NCBI GenBank assembly: GCA_900316585.1
Contig: ONDM01000004.1
Location: forward strand, 1 to 64,000
From: an uncultured Prevotellaceae bacterium
GTDB taxonomy: Bacteria; Bacteroidota; Bacteroidia; Bacteroidales; Bacteroidaceae
Length of the DNA: 64,000 nt
Direction: 5' to 3'
The position numbers and the translations under genes were made by a program. The notes under the pieces are model-generated. The model was given only the letters and a program-made list of their open reading frames with translations, searched no databases and was not told the DNA's origin. Below, piece by piece: positions 56,230 to 64,000 of this stretch; position 1 is the first letter of the stretch; every line of letters begins with the position of its first letter.

Positions 56230-57126
56230 TTATTTTTTACGGAAAATGTAAATCATGGAACTGCTCCGTTCTGCATTCATCCATGTAGAGAACCATGCCA
56301 TCAATCCTATCCATGCACCTTTCAGAAAGTAAATGGAGTTTCCTTTATATTTTTCACTCAGCATGGAAACATAGAATCCATCGAATGGCATCGGCTTTTT
56401 CTTCAGCAATCTGAAACCTTGTTTCTCTGCCATCTTCTGCATGGTGCCAGGTGTGAAATGCCATAAGTGCCTAGGGACGTCATAGGCAGCCCAAAAGGCT
56501 CCATAGTGTTTCGCATCTGTACTGGAACAGTTGGGTACGGCTATAATCAGTACACCATCATCCTTCAATTGCTTATGAAGTGTTTCCCATTCATAAGTTT
56601 GCTTTTCCACATGCTCCAGAACATGCCACATCGTGATGACATCGAAGACTTTGTTCCCGTAATGGCCCACCTCGGATTCTTCCTTTATCTCCAACCCAAA
56701 ATTCTGTCTGGCAAAGTCACGAGCCTGAGCACTTTTCTCTATAGCATCTACTTGCCAACCTCGTTTTTTCATGGTATGGCTGAAATAGCCAGTTCCTGTG
56801 CCAATATCTAGGATTCTGCCAGATTTCTTACCAGAAGCCTTCTCCACCAATTTGGCTTTTCTTTGGAGCATATAGGAACGCACATAGTGATACACACGGT
56901 TCATCAGTCCCTTGTGAGTATCGCTGTGTGAAATATAATCTGGGGATTCATAATAGCGTCCTATTTCTGCTTCTACAGGAACATCTTGTGTCATGCGGAA
57001 GCCACACTCTTCACACTCCAGGATAGTGAAAATCTCCCCCGTAGCATAGTGGTCTTTACAGATAAGGAATTTGTGCAAATGTCCACCTCCGCAAAGGGGG
57101 CACTCCACTATATGTAGTTTGTTCAT
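56230..57126 (-). CDS. Class I SAM-dependent methyltransferase with zinc-ribbon N-terminus
   Basis: The 298-aa protein begins with a CPLC ... CEEC zinc-ribbon pair (near residues 9 and 39). The AdoMet loop is RILDIGTGTGYFSHTM near 105-120, and the later segment is FDVITMWHVLEHVEKQ near 155-170. This architecture (Zn-ribbon plus Methyltransf_23-type domain) often modifies glycans or lipids, but no substrate can be assigned. A C-terminal hydrophobic stretch (KGAWIGLMAWFSTW) suggests membrane association. An in-frame GTG/ATG start at 57153 is possible. It heads the ftsX-folK unit. Confidence 0.85.
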   Translation of the reverse strand: MNKLHIVECPLCGGGHLHKFLICKDHYATGEIFTILECEECGFRMTQDVPVEAEIGRYYESPDYISHSDTHKGLMNRVYHYVRSYMLQRKAKLVEKASGKKSGRILDIGTGTGYFSHTMKKRGWQVDAIEKSAQARDFARQNFGLEIKEESEVGHYGNKVFDVITMWHVLEHVEKQTYEWETLHKQLKDDGVLIIAVPNCSSTDAKHYGAFWAAYDVPRHLWHFTPGTMQKMAEKQGFRLLKKKPMPFDGFYVSMLSEKYKGNSIYFLKGAWIGLMAWFSTWMNAERSSSMIYIFRKK

Positions 57127-57322
57127 GGACGTACTAACCCAAATTTGGTGCAAAGAAACAAAACTTTTGTCTTATTTGCTATATATTTTAAGGAAAATTT
57201 AGGATTATCTTACTTTTGCAAAAAGATGGGAATATTTCAATACTTATTCATCTGTTTGGTTAAAATATACAAAAAGAATAGCTGTTTTCGCACACAGTAC
57301 TTGTAGATTAGAAAAAATACCG

Positions 57323-57399
57323 TATCTTTGCATTGTGTTTTTCATAGTATTAGATTTAAGGTTAACAAAGGTTGGGTCTCAGCGGAGACCCTTTTTTTT
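57323..57399 (+). ncRNA. Short terminator-ended RNA or leader upstream of the pectate lyase gene
   Basis: A good promoter (CTTG 57300-57303, 19-bp spacing, TATCTTTG 57323-57330) is followed by about 45 nt with GTGTTTTTCATAGTATTAGA and a GGTTAAC segment. A perfect 7-bp hairpin comes next, GGGTCTC-AGCG-GAGACCC (57374-57391), and then eight T residues. A transcript of roughly 60-65 nt should end there. The TTTTTCATAGTATTAGATTT segment looks to me like a multicopy sequence of Bacteroides genomes, possibly the paralogous small RNAs reported in B. thetaiotaomicron; this is memory, not a search. It may act in trans or as an attenuator of the lyase gene 40 bp downstream. Confidence 0.6.
57374..57399 (+). 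terminator. Intrinsic terminator of the short RNA
   Basis: GGGTCTC (57374-57380) pairs with GAGACCC (57385-57391) around AGCG and is followed by T8. Confidence 0.85.
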
Positions 57400-57438
57400 G
57401 CCCTTATCTGCAATGGATTACTAATTTAGAATGAAGTG

Positions 57439-58521
57439 ATGATGAAGAAATATGTCCTTTTTCTGCTATTGATAGCGCTTTTCTTTTGTCCTATGCAGCT
57501 TTTTGCTCAGTACAATGGCTACAAGGACTGGCCTAACTATGAGCAGCAGCTTTCTGGCCGGTTTTTATTGACAGATGAATGTGCTCTGCTTGCTGAGAGG
57601 GTCTTGGATTTCCAACTCTCAACCGGGGCATGGCCGAAGAATATTTATTATCCTCAATTGGAAGAGGATAAAGTTTCGGCTATCCGTAAGGCAAATTCTG
57701 ATGACACTTTCAGTTCTATTGAAAACAAGGCTACCTTAACGGAAATCCATTTTCTTTCCAATATGTTTATGGCTACTGACCAGCGTAGGTACAGAAAGGC
57801 TGCAGAGCAGGGTATTGAGTATGTGCTTCGGAGTCAATATCCCAATGGAGGTTGGCCACTTAGCTCTCCTGCCAAGGAGGATAAGGATGCTCAGATTGTC
57901 TTTGCTGGTGATGCTATGGTGAATGTTTTATTATTCCTGAGCGATATAATAGAAAAGAAGGAACCTTATTCTTATCTTTCTGATGACTTCAGGACTCGTG
58001 CGCAGGAGGCTTTTACAAAGGGCATTGCTTGTATCTTGAATGCTCAGGTCAGACAAAATGGGAAGCCTACTGTTTGGTGTGCACAACACGATCATGAGAC
58101 ATTGGCACCTTGCAGTGGTGGTGCAAATGAACCACCATCTTTAAGTGGAAAGGAATCGTCATCCGTCGTATTGTTGCTCATGGGCATTCAAGACCCTGAT
58201 GCTTTTGTTATTGAAGCTATAGAGGGTGCTGTGGAGTGGTTTAAGAATACAGCTATCAAGGGGCAGAAACGTGAAAACTATATCAATAAACAAGGAAAAC
58301 GTGATTTCCGATTGGTAAAAGATCAGCATGCTGCTGACATATGGTCACGTTTCTATACGTTAGATGACAATCGTCCATTCTATACGGATACGGATGGTGA
58401 AATAAAGTATTCTTTTGAAGAATTAAGCCGTGAAAGGCGCACTGGAGTCATGTGGTTCAGTAATGAACCAGCCAGGGTGCTCCGTCGTTACGATCGTTGG
58501 AAAGCTAAATTACAGAAATAA
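57439..58521 (+). CDS. Exported pectate lyase, PL10 family
   Basis: PL10 lyases cleave polygalacturonate by beta-elimination. The 360-aa protein has a signal peptide (MMKKYVLFLLLIALFFCPMQLFAQ). Family features include STGAWPKNIYYP, the YPNGGWPLSSP motif near residue 135, NAQVRQNGKPTVWCAQHD, and the C-terminal ADIWSRFYTLDDNRPFY plus RRTGVMWFSNEPARVL. The expected Arg and Asp residues are present. It stands alone, without susC/susD or other pectin genes nearby. Starts at GTG 57436 or ATG 57442 are alternatives. The 3' end overlaps trmO by 17 bp. Confidence 0.88.
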   Translation: MMKKYVLFLLLIALFFCPMQLFAQYNGYKDWPNYEQQLSGRFLLTDECALLAERVLDFQLSTGAWPKNIYYPQLEEDKVSAIRKANSDDTFSSIENKATLTEIHFLSNMFMATDQRRYRKAAEQGIEYVLRSQYPNGGWPLSSPAKEDKDAQIVFAGDAMVNVLLFLSDIIEKKEPYSYLSDDFRTRAQEAFTKGIACILNAQVRQNGKPTVWCAQHDHETLAPCSGGANEPPSLSGKESSSVVLLLMGIQDPDAFVIEAIEGAVEWFKNTAIKGQKRENYINKQGKRDFRLVKDQHAADIWSRFYTLDDNRPFYTDTDGEIKYSFEELSRERRTGVMWFSNEPARVLRRYDRWKAKLQK

Positions 58522-59170
58522 CCGTAAGAATGTGGTTCTGGACTTGGAACTTTATCTCTAAGCCACAGAACTCCATACCATAGATTCGGTCATTGTCTTT
58601 TTGATATGAAGGACGAGGGTCTGCTGCAAGTACGTGTAGCAGGGCCTCTCTTTTATTTTCAGGAATATGCTCTAATAAATGTGGTGGAATGGTTATTTTC
58701 AGCTCGTCTGCGTTCAGGTTGTCTGTAAAGCCACCCGATGCTTCAGGGTGTGAGTCTGTATAAGGAAGATAGGGTTTTATGTCATAAATAGGAGTGCCGT
58801 TCATCAGATCTGCACCGGAGACATAAAGGATAGGACCTTCAGGTGTATCCCAATCTATTTTCAGCAAGCGGACAGAGGAAAGACCTATGGGATTAGGACG
58901 AAAAGGTGAACGAGTAGCAAAGACCCCCATGCGTACATTACCACCTAAACGAGGGGGACGTACTGTAGGATTCCATTCGTCTCTGGCTACTTCAGAAAAG
59001 CACCACAGGATCCAGATATGTGTAAAGTCCTCTAATCCTCTGAATGCCTCTGCCACACGATATTCGGGTTCAAAGATAATTCGTGCTGTCAGCTCAGGAA
59101 TCACCCCACTTTGCCGGGGTACACCGAATTTAGTATTGAAGTCGCTTTCTATGTGGGCTATAACCTTCAT
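58505..59170 (-). CDS. trmO: tRNA (N6-threonylcarbamoyladenosine(37)-N6)-methyltransferase TrmO
   Basis: TrmO N6-methylates t6A37 in certain threonine tRNAs using a single-sheet beta-barrel fold. The 221-aa protein has GVPRQSGVIPELTARI near residue 16, FATRSPFRPNPIGLSSVRLL near 84 and DLMNGTPIYDIKPYLPYTDS near 120-139, the complete set of family motifs. It overlaps the O-methyltransferase gene by one base and converges on the pectate lyase gene. Confidence 0.93.
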   Translation of the reverse strand: MKVIAHIESDFNTKFGVPRQSGVIPELTARIIFEPEYRVAEAFRGLEDFTHIWILWCFSEVARDEWNPTVRPPRLGGNVRMGVFATRSPFRPNPIGLSSVRLLKIDWDTPEGPILYVSGADLMNGTPIYDIKPYLPYTDSHPEASGGFTDNLNADELKITIPPHLLEHIPENKREALLHVLAADPRPSYQKDNDRIYGMEFCGLEIKFQVQNHILTVISVI

Positions 59171-59811
59171 TATTCTTTCTTGCGTATGATGGTAAGACCG
59201 TCACGAAGTGGCAGGATGACCTTTTCTACTCGGGTGTCTTTTGCCAAATAGTCATTGAATGCCATGATTCCTTTGGTTTGTGCATCTTTAGGGATAGGTG
59301 TTTCTATTACATGTCCATCCCATAGGGTATTGTCTGCCAGCAGATAGCCTCCTGGGCGGAGATGCTGGAGGACCATTTCATAATATTCTTTGTAAAGCCG
59401 TTTGTCCCCATCCACAAATGCCATATCGAATGTCACATTAAGAGTGGGAACTATATCCAGTGCATTCCCAATGATGAAGTGTATCCGGTCCTTGTAGGGC
59501 GAATTTTCAAACCAGGGACGAGTGAAATCTTCTTGTTCATCATTGATTTCTATCGTATATAGATGTCCTTCTGGTTTCATGCCTTCAGCCAGGCAAAGTC
59601 CGGAATAGCCGCTGTATGTCCCTATTTCCAAAATGTTGGTAGGGTTTATCATTTTTACGAACATTTTCAGCAGACGGCCTTGCAAGTGCCCGCTGGCCAT
59701 ACGAGGATAGAGAAGCTTCAGGTTCGTTTGCCGATAAAGCTTCTTCAGGTAGTCACTTTCTGGGTCGATGTGTTCCAGAATATATTGGTCTAGGCGTTCA
59801 GTTTCTGTCAT
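59170..59811 (-). CDS. Class I O-methyltransferase (caffeoyl-CoA OMT-like)
   Basis: The 213-aa protein has the AdoMet loop ILEIGTYSGYSGLCLAEGM near residues 60-78 and the metal/substrate motif FDMAFVDGDKRLYKEYYEM near 131-149, typical of cation-dependent O-methyltransferases (COG4122). In bacteria members act on small catechols or on tRNA hydroxyuridine (TrmR). With trmO adjacent, a tRNA role is possible but unproven. It overlaps aroQ by 4 bp and trmO by 1 bp. Confidence 0.9.
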   Translation of the reverse strand: MTETERLDQYILEHIDPESDYLKKLYRQTNLKLLYPRMASGHLQGRLLKMFVKMINPTNILEIGTYSGYSGLCLAEGMKPEGHLYTIEINDEQEDFTRPWFENSPYKDRIHFIIGNALDIVPTLNVTFDMAFVDGDKRLYKEYYEMVLQHLRPGGYLLADNTLWDGHVIETPIPKDAQTKGIMAFNDYLAKDTRVEKVILPLRDGLTIIRKKE

Positions 59812-60233
59812 TTTGTGCTTTCAATAAAAGCCTCAAGTGCCAGTCTGTAGGAATCTAGTCCAAAACCGCAGATGACTCCTTTGCAAGCAGAGGAAATCAT
59901 ACTCTTGTGACGGAACTCCTCACGTTGGTGCACGTTTGAGATGTGCACTTCGATGACAGGAGATTGTATGGAACGGATAGCATCCTGTAGGGCGATGGAA
60001 GTATGGGTATAGGCACCCGCATTCAGAATAATGCCGTCATAGCTGAAGCCTACCTCATGCATTTTGTCTATCAGAAATCCCTCTACGTTGCTCTGGTAGT
60101 ATGTTAGCTCCACTTCAGGGTAGCGAGTCTTTAGTTCTGCAAAATAATCTTCGAAGCTACGTGCACCGTAAATGCTCGGCTCTCTTTTGCCCAGCAGGTT
60201 AATGTTGGGTCCGTTCATGATAAGAATCTTCAT
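59808..60233 (-). CDS. aroQ: Type II 3-dehydroquinate dehydratase
   Basis: AroQ converts 3-dehydroquinate to 3-dehydroshikimate in aromatic amino-acid synthesis. From ATG 60233 the 141-aa product begins MKILIMNGPNINLLGKREP. The catalytic tyrosine is in SIYGARSFED (Y22), and the catalytic His is in EVHISNVHQREEFRHKS. GIILNAGAYTHTSIALQDA is also conserved. The frame continues upstream to 60269, but that region is the divergent promoter shared with xerD. Confidence 0.95.
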   Translation of the reverse strand: MKILIMNGPNINLLGKREPSIYGARSFEDYFAELKTRYPEVELTYYQSNVEGFLIDKMHEVGFSYDGIILNAGAYTHTSIALQDAIRSIQSPVIEVHISNVHQREEFRHKSMISSACKGVICGFGLDSYRLALEAFIESTK

Positions 60234-60254
60234 ACGCGAATCAGAAAAAATATT

Positions 60255-60274
60255 TATCTTTGCATGCAAAGGTA
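60255..60274. promoter_or_regulatory. Back-to-back divergent -7 boxes for aroQ and xerD
   Basis: TATCTTTGCATGCAAAGGTA carries TATCTTTG on the plus strand (60255-60262) for xerD, and TACCTTTG on the minus strand (60274-60267) for aroQ. They are separated by only 4 bp around GCATGC symmetry. Simultaneous occupancy by two polymerases seems impossible, so the two genes should compete. Confidence 0.55.
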
Positions 60275-60283
60275 GAAAAAAAA

Positions 60284-61231
60284 ATGACGACAGAAGAAAA
60301 ATTATCTCTTATTCTTAAGCGGTATAAGGCATACTTGCGCTTGGAAAGGGGGTATTCTGGAAATACACTGGATGCTTATCTTTCCGACTTGAGTAAACTG
60401 CTGAAGTATTTTGAGAGTGAGGGCATTAATGCTATCGATGCCACTTTACAAGATCTAGAGCACTTTTCTGCCGGACTGGCAGATATTGGCATCCATGAGC
60501 GTTCTCAGGCTCGTATTCTTTCCGGTGTCCGTTCATTTTATCGTTTTTTGGAAGTGGAGAAGGAGATTCGCCAATCTCCTGCAGAATTGCTTGAGTCTCC
60601 ACAGATAGGGGTGCATCTTCCCGATGTGCTTTCCGTCCAGGAGATAGATACGTTGATAAATGCCATTGATCGTACCAAGCAGGAAGGTCAGCGGAATCGT
60701 GCTATTCTTGAGACACTCTATAGTTGTGGGTTACGAGTCAGTGAACTTTGTAACTTGAAAATGTCGGATTTGTTTTTTGAAGAGGGTTTCATTAAGGTGG
60801 AAGGAAAAGGTAATAAGCAGCGCCTGGTTCCTATTTCTCCCCGTGCCATCAAAGAACTGAAATTGTATTTCACTCAGCGGAATCAGATCAAGATAAAGTA
60901 CGGAGAAGAAGATTTTGTCTTTCTTAGTTTCCGACGTGGTAACCACATTGGTAGAATTATGGTATTCCACTTCATAAAAGAGCTATGTGAGGCGACGGGC
61001 ATACGTAAGACTGTCAGCCCTCATACGTTTCGACATTCCTTTGCCACTCACCTTTTAGAAGGAGGTGCCAACTTGCGCGCCATTCAGGTTATGCTGGGGC
61101 ATGAGAGCATTGCCACCACGGAAATTTACACCCATATAGACCGCAGTCGTCTCCGTGAGGAGATTCTGCTTCATCATCCTCGTAACATCAGGTATTTTCA
61201 GGAGCAGCATAAAGATACTAAAATACCTTAA
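60284..61231 (+). CDS. xerD: Site-specific tyrosine recombinase XerC/D type
   Basis: XerC/D recombinases resolve chromosome dimers at dif. The 315-aa protein has an N-terminal SAM-like core-binding domain (YLRLERGYSGNTLDAYLSDL). The catalytic domain has the first Arg in YSCGLRVSELCNL, then a Lys in VEGKGNKQRLVP, HTFRHSFATHLLEGG (His-x-x-Arg), VMLGHESIATTEIYTHI (His and nucleophile Tyr). All catalytic residues are present. The length and chromosomal context favour the housekeeping enzyme over a mobile-element integrase. No dif site is recognised in the window. Confidence 0.92.
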   Translation: MTTEEKLSLILKRYKAYLRLERGYSGNTLDAYLSDLSKLLKYFESEGINAIDATLQDLEHFSAGLADIGIHERSQARILSGVRSFYRFLEVEKEIRQSPAELLESPQIGVHLPDVLSVQEIDTLINAIDRTKQEGQRNRAILETLYSCGLRVSELCNLKMSDLFFEEGFIKVEGKGNKQRLVPISPRAIKELKLYFTQRNQIKIKYGEEDFVFLSFRRGNHIGRIMVFHFIKELCEATGIRKTVSPHTFRHSFATHLLEGGANLRAIQVMLGHESIATTEIYTHIDRSRLREEILLHHPRNIRYFQEQHKDTKIP

Positions 61232-61270
61232 AATCCGTGGGTCTTTTCTACAGGAAGGACCTACTTTTAG

Positions 61271-61278
61271 TATATTTG
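61271..61278 (+). promoter_or_regulatory. -7 box for the OmpA/TPR lipoprotein gene
   Basis: TATATTTG matches TAnnTTTG and lies 44 bp before ATG 61323. Confidence 0.5.
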
Positions 61279-61322
61279 CATGTTCTTTTAGTAGAAAAAC
61301 AAATTTAATAACATCTATTATA

Positions 61323-63014
61323 ATGAAAAAAGAATTTATTTTTATCGTTTCTTTGGCTATGGTTGCAGCCCTAAGTTCTTGCAGCAGCAAATTGGGTGCC
61401 TTGTCAGCTGATAATTTCACAGTAACTCCTAATCCTTTGGAGGCTCATGCTGGTCAAGTTCCTGCAACTATAACTGGTAACTTCCCAGAGAAGTACATGA
61501 AGAAGAAGGCTGTAGTAACTGTTACTCCAGTCTTGAAGTTCAATGGCAAGCAGGTGGCAGGTCAGCCAGCTACTTTCCAGGGTGAGAAGGTTCAGGGTAA
61601 CCACCAGACTATCTCTTATAAGGTGGGTGGTCATTATACTATGCGTACTGCTTATGCTTATCAAGATGAGATGGAGAAGTCTGAATTATGGCTTCAGTTC
61701 AATGCAAGAGTAGGTAAGAAGGCTGTGCCAGTTCCTGAAGTAAAGGTTGCCAATGGTGTCATTGCTACTTCTGAGTTGGTTAAGCGTACTTTGGTTTCTG
61801 CTACTCCTAGCTATGGCTTGGATGCTTTCCAGCATACTATCGAGCAGAAGCAGACTGCCACTATTCAGTTCCTTTTGGGACAGGCAAACTTGCGTGCCAG
61901 CGAGTTAAACAAGGACAATATCAAGGAATTTGTGGCTAAGTTGGCTGAAATCCAGGGTAATCCTGAAGGAAATGTGCTGAACAACATTGAGGTTTCTGCC
62001 TATGCTTCTCCTGATGGTAGATATGAGCTGAATGAGCGTCTTGCAAATAGACGTGAGTCTGTTTCTACCGACTATGTCAACAAGCAGTTAAAGAAGACAA
62101 AGCTGGAGACTAACGTTGATAGCAAGTATACTGCAGAGGACTGGGAAGGTTTCCAGGAACTGGTGGGTGAATCTAGCATTCAGGATAAGGACTTGATTCT
62201 CCGTGTGCTTTCTATGTATCAGGACCCAGAGGAGCGTGAGCGTGAAATTCGCAACATCGCTACTGTATATAAGGATTTGGCAGATGGTATTCTTCCACAG
62301 TTGCGTCGTGCACGTCTGACTGCCAACTATGAGATCATCGGTCGTAGCGACGAAGAAATCGTTGCACAGCTGAAAGAAGATCCTACTAAGTTGAGTGTAG
62401 AAGAACTTCTTTATGGTGCTACCATCGTAGATTCTAACAAAGACAAGGAGGCATTCTATACTGCAGCTACCAAGCAATATCCTAATGATGCTCGTGCTTT
62501 CAACAACTTAGGTGCTTTGGCTTATCAGAGTGGAAACCTTGATACTGCAGCAAACTATTTCACTCAGGCTCAAAGAGTTTCTGGTAATTCTGCTGAGGCT
62601 AATGCTAATTTAGGTCTTATTTCTCTGCTCAATGGCAAGAAGGAAGAAGCTGCTCAGTATCTGAGCAAGGGTGGCAATGCAAACAATGTAAACGAGGCTC
62701 TTGGTGCATTGTATCTTTCACAGGGTCAGTACAGCCAGGCTGCTCAGACATTGAAGGGTACCAACTCTAATACTCAGGCATTGGCAGAGATCCTCAACAA
62801 GGATTATACTAGTGCTGCTGCTACTTTGACTTCTATCAAGAATGCAGATGCAATGACCAACTATCTGAAGGCTATTGTCAGTGCACGTACTAATGACAGC
62901 CAGGGTGTAAGCACTTACCTGCGTAATGCAATCAGCCAGGACAGCACTCTTAGAAACTATGCTAAGAATGATTTGGAATTTGCTAAGTTTGCAAGTGTGA
63001 TAAGTGGTCTCTAA
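61323..63014 (+). CDS. Lipoprotein with OmpA-like and TPR domains
   Basis: The 563-aa protein has a lipoprotein signal (MKKEFIFIVSLAMVAALSSC). The middle (about 200-300) contains an OmpA-like peptidoglycan-binding pattern (NNIEVSAYASPDGRYELNERLANRRESV). Residues about 415-520 hold TPR-like helices (DARAFNNLGALAYQSGNLDTAANYFTQA and SAEANANLGLISLLNGKKEEA). Codons are strikingly uniform, which suggests high expression. It is probably an outer-membrane lipoprotein linking to the wall; its role is unknown. A frame upstream to 61155 overlaps xerD and is rejected. Confidence 0.82.
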   Translation: MKKEFIFIVSLAMVAALSSCSSKLGALSADNFTVTPNPLEAHAGQVPATITGNFPEKYMKKKAVVTVTPVLKFNGKQVAGQPATFQGEKVQGNHQTISYKVGGHYTMRTAYAYQDEMEKSELWLQFNARVGKKAVPVPEVKVANGVIATSELVKRTLVSATPSYGLDAFQHTIEQKQTATIQFLLGQANLRASELNKDNIKEFVAKLAEIQGNPEGNVLNNIEVSAYASPDGRYELNERLANRRESVSTDYVNKQLKKTKLETNVDSKYTAEDWEGFQELVGESSIQDKDLILRVLSMYQDPEEREREIRNIATVYKDLADGILPQLRRARLTANYEIIGRSDEEIVAQLKEDPTKLSVEELLYGATIVDSNKDKEAFYTAATKQYPNDARAFNNLGALAYQSGNLDTAANYFTQAQRVSGNSAEANANLGLISLLNGKKEEAAQYLSKGGNANNVNEALGALYLSQGQYSQAAQTLKGTNSNTQALAEILNKDYTSAAATLTSIKNADAMTNYLKAIVSARTNDSQGVSTYLRNAISQDSTLRNYAKNDLEFAKFASVISGL

Positions 63015-63020
63015 TTTACA

Positions 63021-64000
63021 GTGAAAAGACTTTTTAATATAATAGTAATCCTGCTGACCGGAATGGTGGTTTTCTCCTGTTCCGGCCAGCAGGAAAAGTT
63101 TTCAGTCAGGGGGGAGTTCACTGGCTTGAACGACCTTGAAATTTATTTCTGGACACCAGAGGGTGGGCATGGTCAGGTGGACACTGTCTATGTACGGAAT
63201 GGAAGGTTTGCCTATGAGAGCCCACAGTCTGCTCCAGGGTGGTATACCATGCTTTTCCAAAACATGAGTGAGCAGGTTATCTTTGCAGAGCCAGGACTGG
63301 ATGTGGAAGTAGAAGCCGATGCCACCCACTTGCGTGACATGAAAATAGAAGGGGGTAAGGCTAATAAGCTTATGACAAAGTTCCGTGAGCAGATAAGTTC
63401 CGAAACTCAGATGCAAGCTATCATAAACCATGCCCAGGATTTTATAAAGAAAAATCCAAAAAGTATTGTCAGCGTCTATCTGTTTGAGAAGTATTTCCTC
63501 CAACGTCAGGAAACGGAGATGAAGCAGTTGAAGGAGCTGTTGGACATCCTACTGAAGGCACAGCCGAACAGAACCAGGCTTATCAGCCTCCAGAGCCGTA
63601 TTGAAGGGGAGCAGCAGATGAAGGTGGGCGTTCCGGCTGCTGATTTCCATGTGCGGGACATAGACGGGGTGGAACATGAGCTCTCATCTTATAAGGACAG
63701 TACCTTGCTGCTTTGTTTTTGGGCTAATTGGAACATTGACAGTCGAGATGAACTTCGTCCTCTCCGTAAAGATTATAAGACGTGGAAGAAAAAGGTTCCC
63801 ATCCTCACCATTTCACTGGACCTTATGAAGGTTTCTTGGCGAACTTTTTTGCGTATAGATTCCGTTCCCGGTCATCACGTTTGTGACCTTCGTGCTTGGG
63901 ACAGCCCTATTGTGAAAGCATATGGAATCAATGAACTTCCCACCTATATCTTAGTCAAGGATGGGAAAATCATCGCAAGGGAAAACAAAATAGAGGTTAT
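63021..64000 (+). CDS. Thioredoxin-fold lipoprotein (DUF4369/TlpA-like), truncated by window end
   Basis: Starting at GTG 63021, the frame stays open to the window edge (more than 326 codons). A lipoprotein signal is visible (KRLFNIIVILLTGMVVFSC). An N-terminal DUF4369-like domain (FSVRGEFTGLNDLEIYFWTP) is followed by a TlpA/AhpC-type thioredoxin fold from about residue 205 (VGVPAADFHVRDIDG, LLLCFWANWNIDSRDELRPL). Where active TlpA proteins have WCxxC, this has WNIDS, so the redox cysteine pair is missing. It lies 6 bp after the OmpA/TPR gene and is probably co-transcribed. Confidence 0.75.
   Translation, partial: MKRLFNIIVILLTGMVVFSCSGQQEKFSVRGEFTGLNDLEIYFWTPEGGHGQVDTVYVRNGRFAYESPQSAPGWYTMLFQNMSEQVIFAEPGLDVEVEADATHLRDMKIEGGKANKLMTKFREQISSETQMQAIINHAQDFIKKNPKSIVSVYLFEKYFLQRQETEMKQLKELLDILLKAQPNRTRLISLQSRIEGEQQMKVGVPAADFHVRDIDGVEHELSSYKDSTLLLCFWANWNIDSRDELRPLRKDYKTWKKKVPILTISLDLMKVSWRTFLRIDSVPGHHVCDLRAWDSPIVKAYGINELPTYILVKDGKIIARENKIEV

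Noticed and set aside
60284-61231. Mobile-element integrase
   Set aside because: The protein has standard XerC/D length and motifs, sits among housekeeping genes with a shared aroQ promoter, and no attachment repeats or cargo are visible.
63102-63503. Minus-strand 133-aa open frame near the right edge
   Set aside because: It is antisense to the thioredoxin-fold lipoprotein frame, which has a signal peptide and recognisable domains.
1-64000. CRISPR arrays, tRNA and rRNA genes
   Set aside because: All gaps between genes were read on both strands; no spaced direct repeats, cloverleaf-like sequence or rRNA sequence was recognised.

Overview
The window comes from a chromosome of a gut-type Bacteroidales, most likely Bacteroidaceae (Bacteroides/Phocaeicola-like). 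This is inferred from the family content (long-form signal peptidase I, FrdCAB, DUF4294, DUF3810, DUF4491, DUF3098, a PL10 pectate lyase, a SusD remnant). It also rests on the promoters: many genes are preceded by the Bacteroidetes -7 box TAnnTTTG, usually TATCTTTG, rather than a sigma70 -10 box, and Shine-Dalgarno sequences are essentially absent. Almost all of the window is housekeeping sequence with tight gene packing, 1-11 bp overlaps and short convergent overlaps. I found no rRNA, tRNA, CRISPR array, prophage, integrative element, insertion sequence or recognisable defence island.

Layout. 1-380: a broken SusD fragment and non-coding sequence. 381-3232: dapB-lepB-wbqC-like. 3302-6804: frdCAB on the minus strand, convergent to it. 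6971-13025: plus-strand run mnmG, apt, uvrC, dtd, MazG-like, deoC. 13143-18211: polyprenyl synthase (-), polA and a Nudix hydrolase (+), comF (-). 18297-25147: plus-strand run ychF, lgt, mutS, an orphan D12-class DNA adenine methylase, and a two-domain YqiA-like hydrolase/5'-nucleotidase. 25151-27793: minus-strand dacB (PBP4), a PH-like membrane protein and a radical SAM protein. 27794-28244: a 450-bp AT-rich gap with DnaA-box-like sites, my best candidate for an origin. 28245-36011: a TrmH-family methylase, DUF4294, a helix-hairpin-helix outer-membrane protein, then rdgB, a YitT-family protein and leuS. 36236-42401: a CocE/S15 hydrolase, msrC, carbonic anhydrase, SGNH esterase, rnr. 42481-49561: epimerase and PAP2 (+), then a minus-strand run of DUF3810, sufE, M28 peptidase, a C26-M19 fusion enzyme, DUF4491 and an Lrp regulator. 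49724-57126: two FKBP isomerases (-), a sirtuin (+), then folK, queA, truB, uppP, DUF3098, ftsX and a methyltransferase (-). 57323-64000: a terminator-ended short RNA or leader, a pectate lyase (+), trmO, an O-methyltransferase and aroQ (-), xerD, an OmpA/TPR lipoprotein and a truncated thioredoxin-like lipoprotein (+).

How the genes work together. Several blocks are coherent. FrdCAB is the quinol:fumarate reductase of anaerobic fumarate respiration. uppP, ftsX, dacB, polyprenyl synthase, lgt and lepB serve envelope biogenesis. mnmG, queA, truB, trmO, dtd and the TrmH-like protein act on tRNA. polA, uvrC, mutS, rdgB and the MazG-like protein maintain DNA and the nucleotide pool.

The least ordinary points are the candidate origin, the short RNA at 57.3 kb, two two-domain fusion enzymes, the methylase overlapping mutS, palindromic intergenic repeats, and mirror-image divergent promoters. 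I did not see a clearly new multi-gene system. Coordinates use start codons chosen from promoter position, family length and signal peptides.
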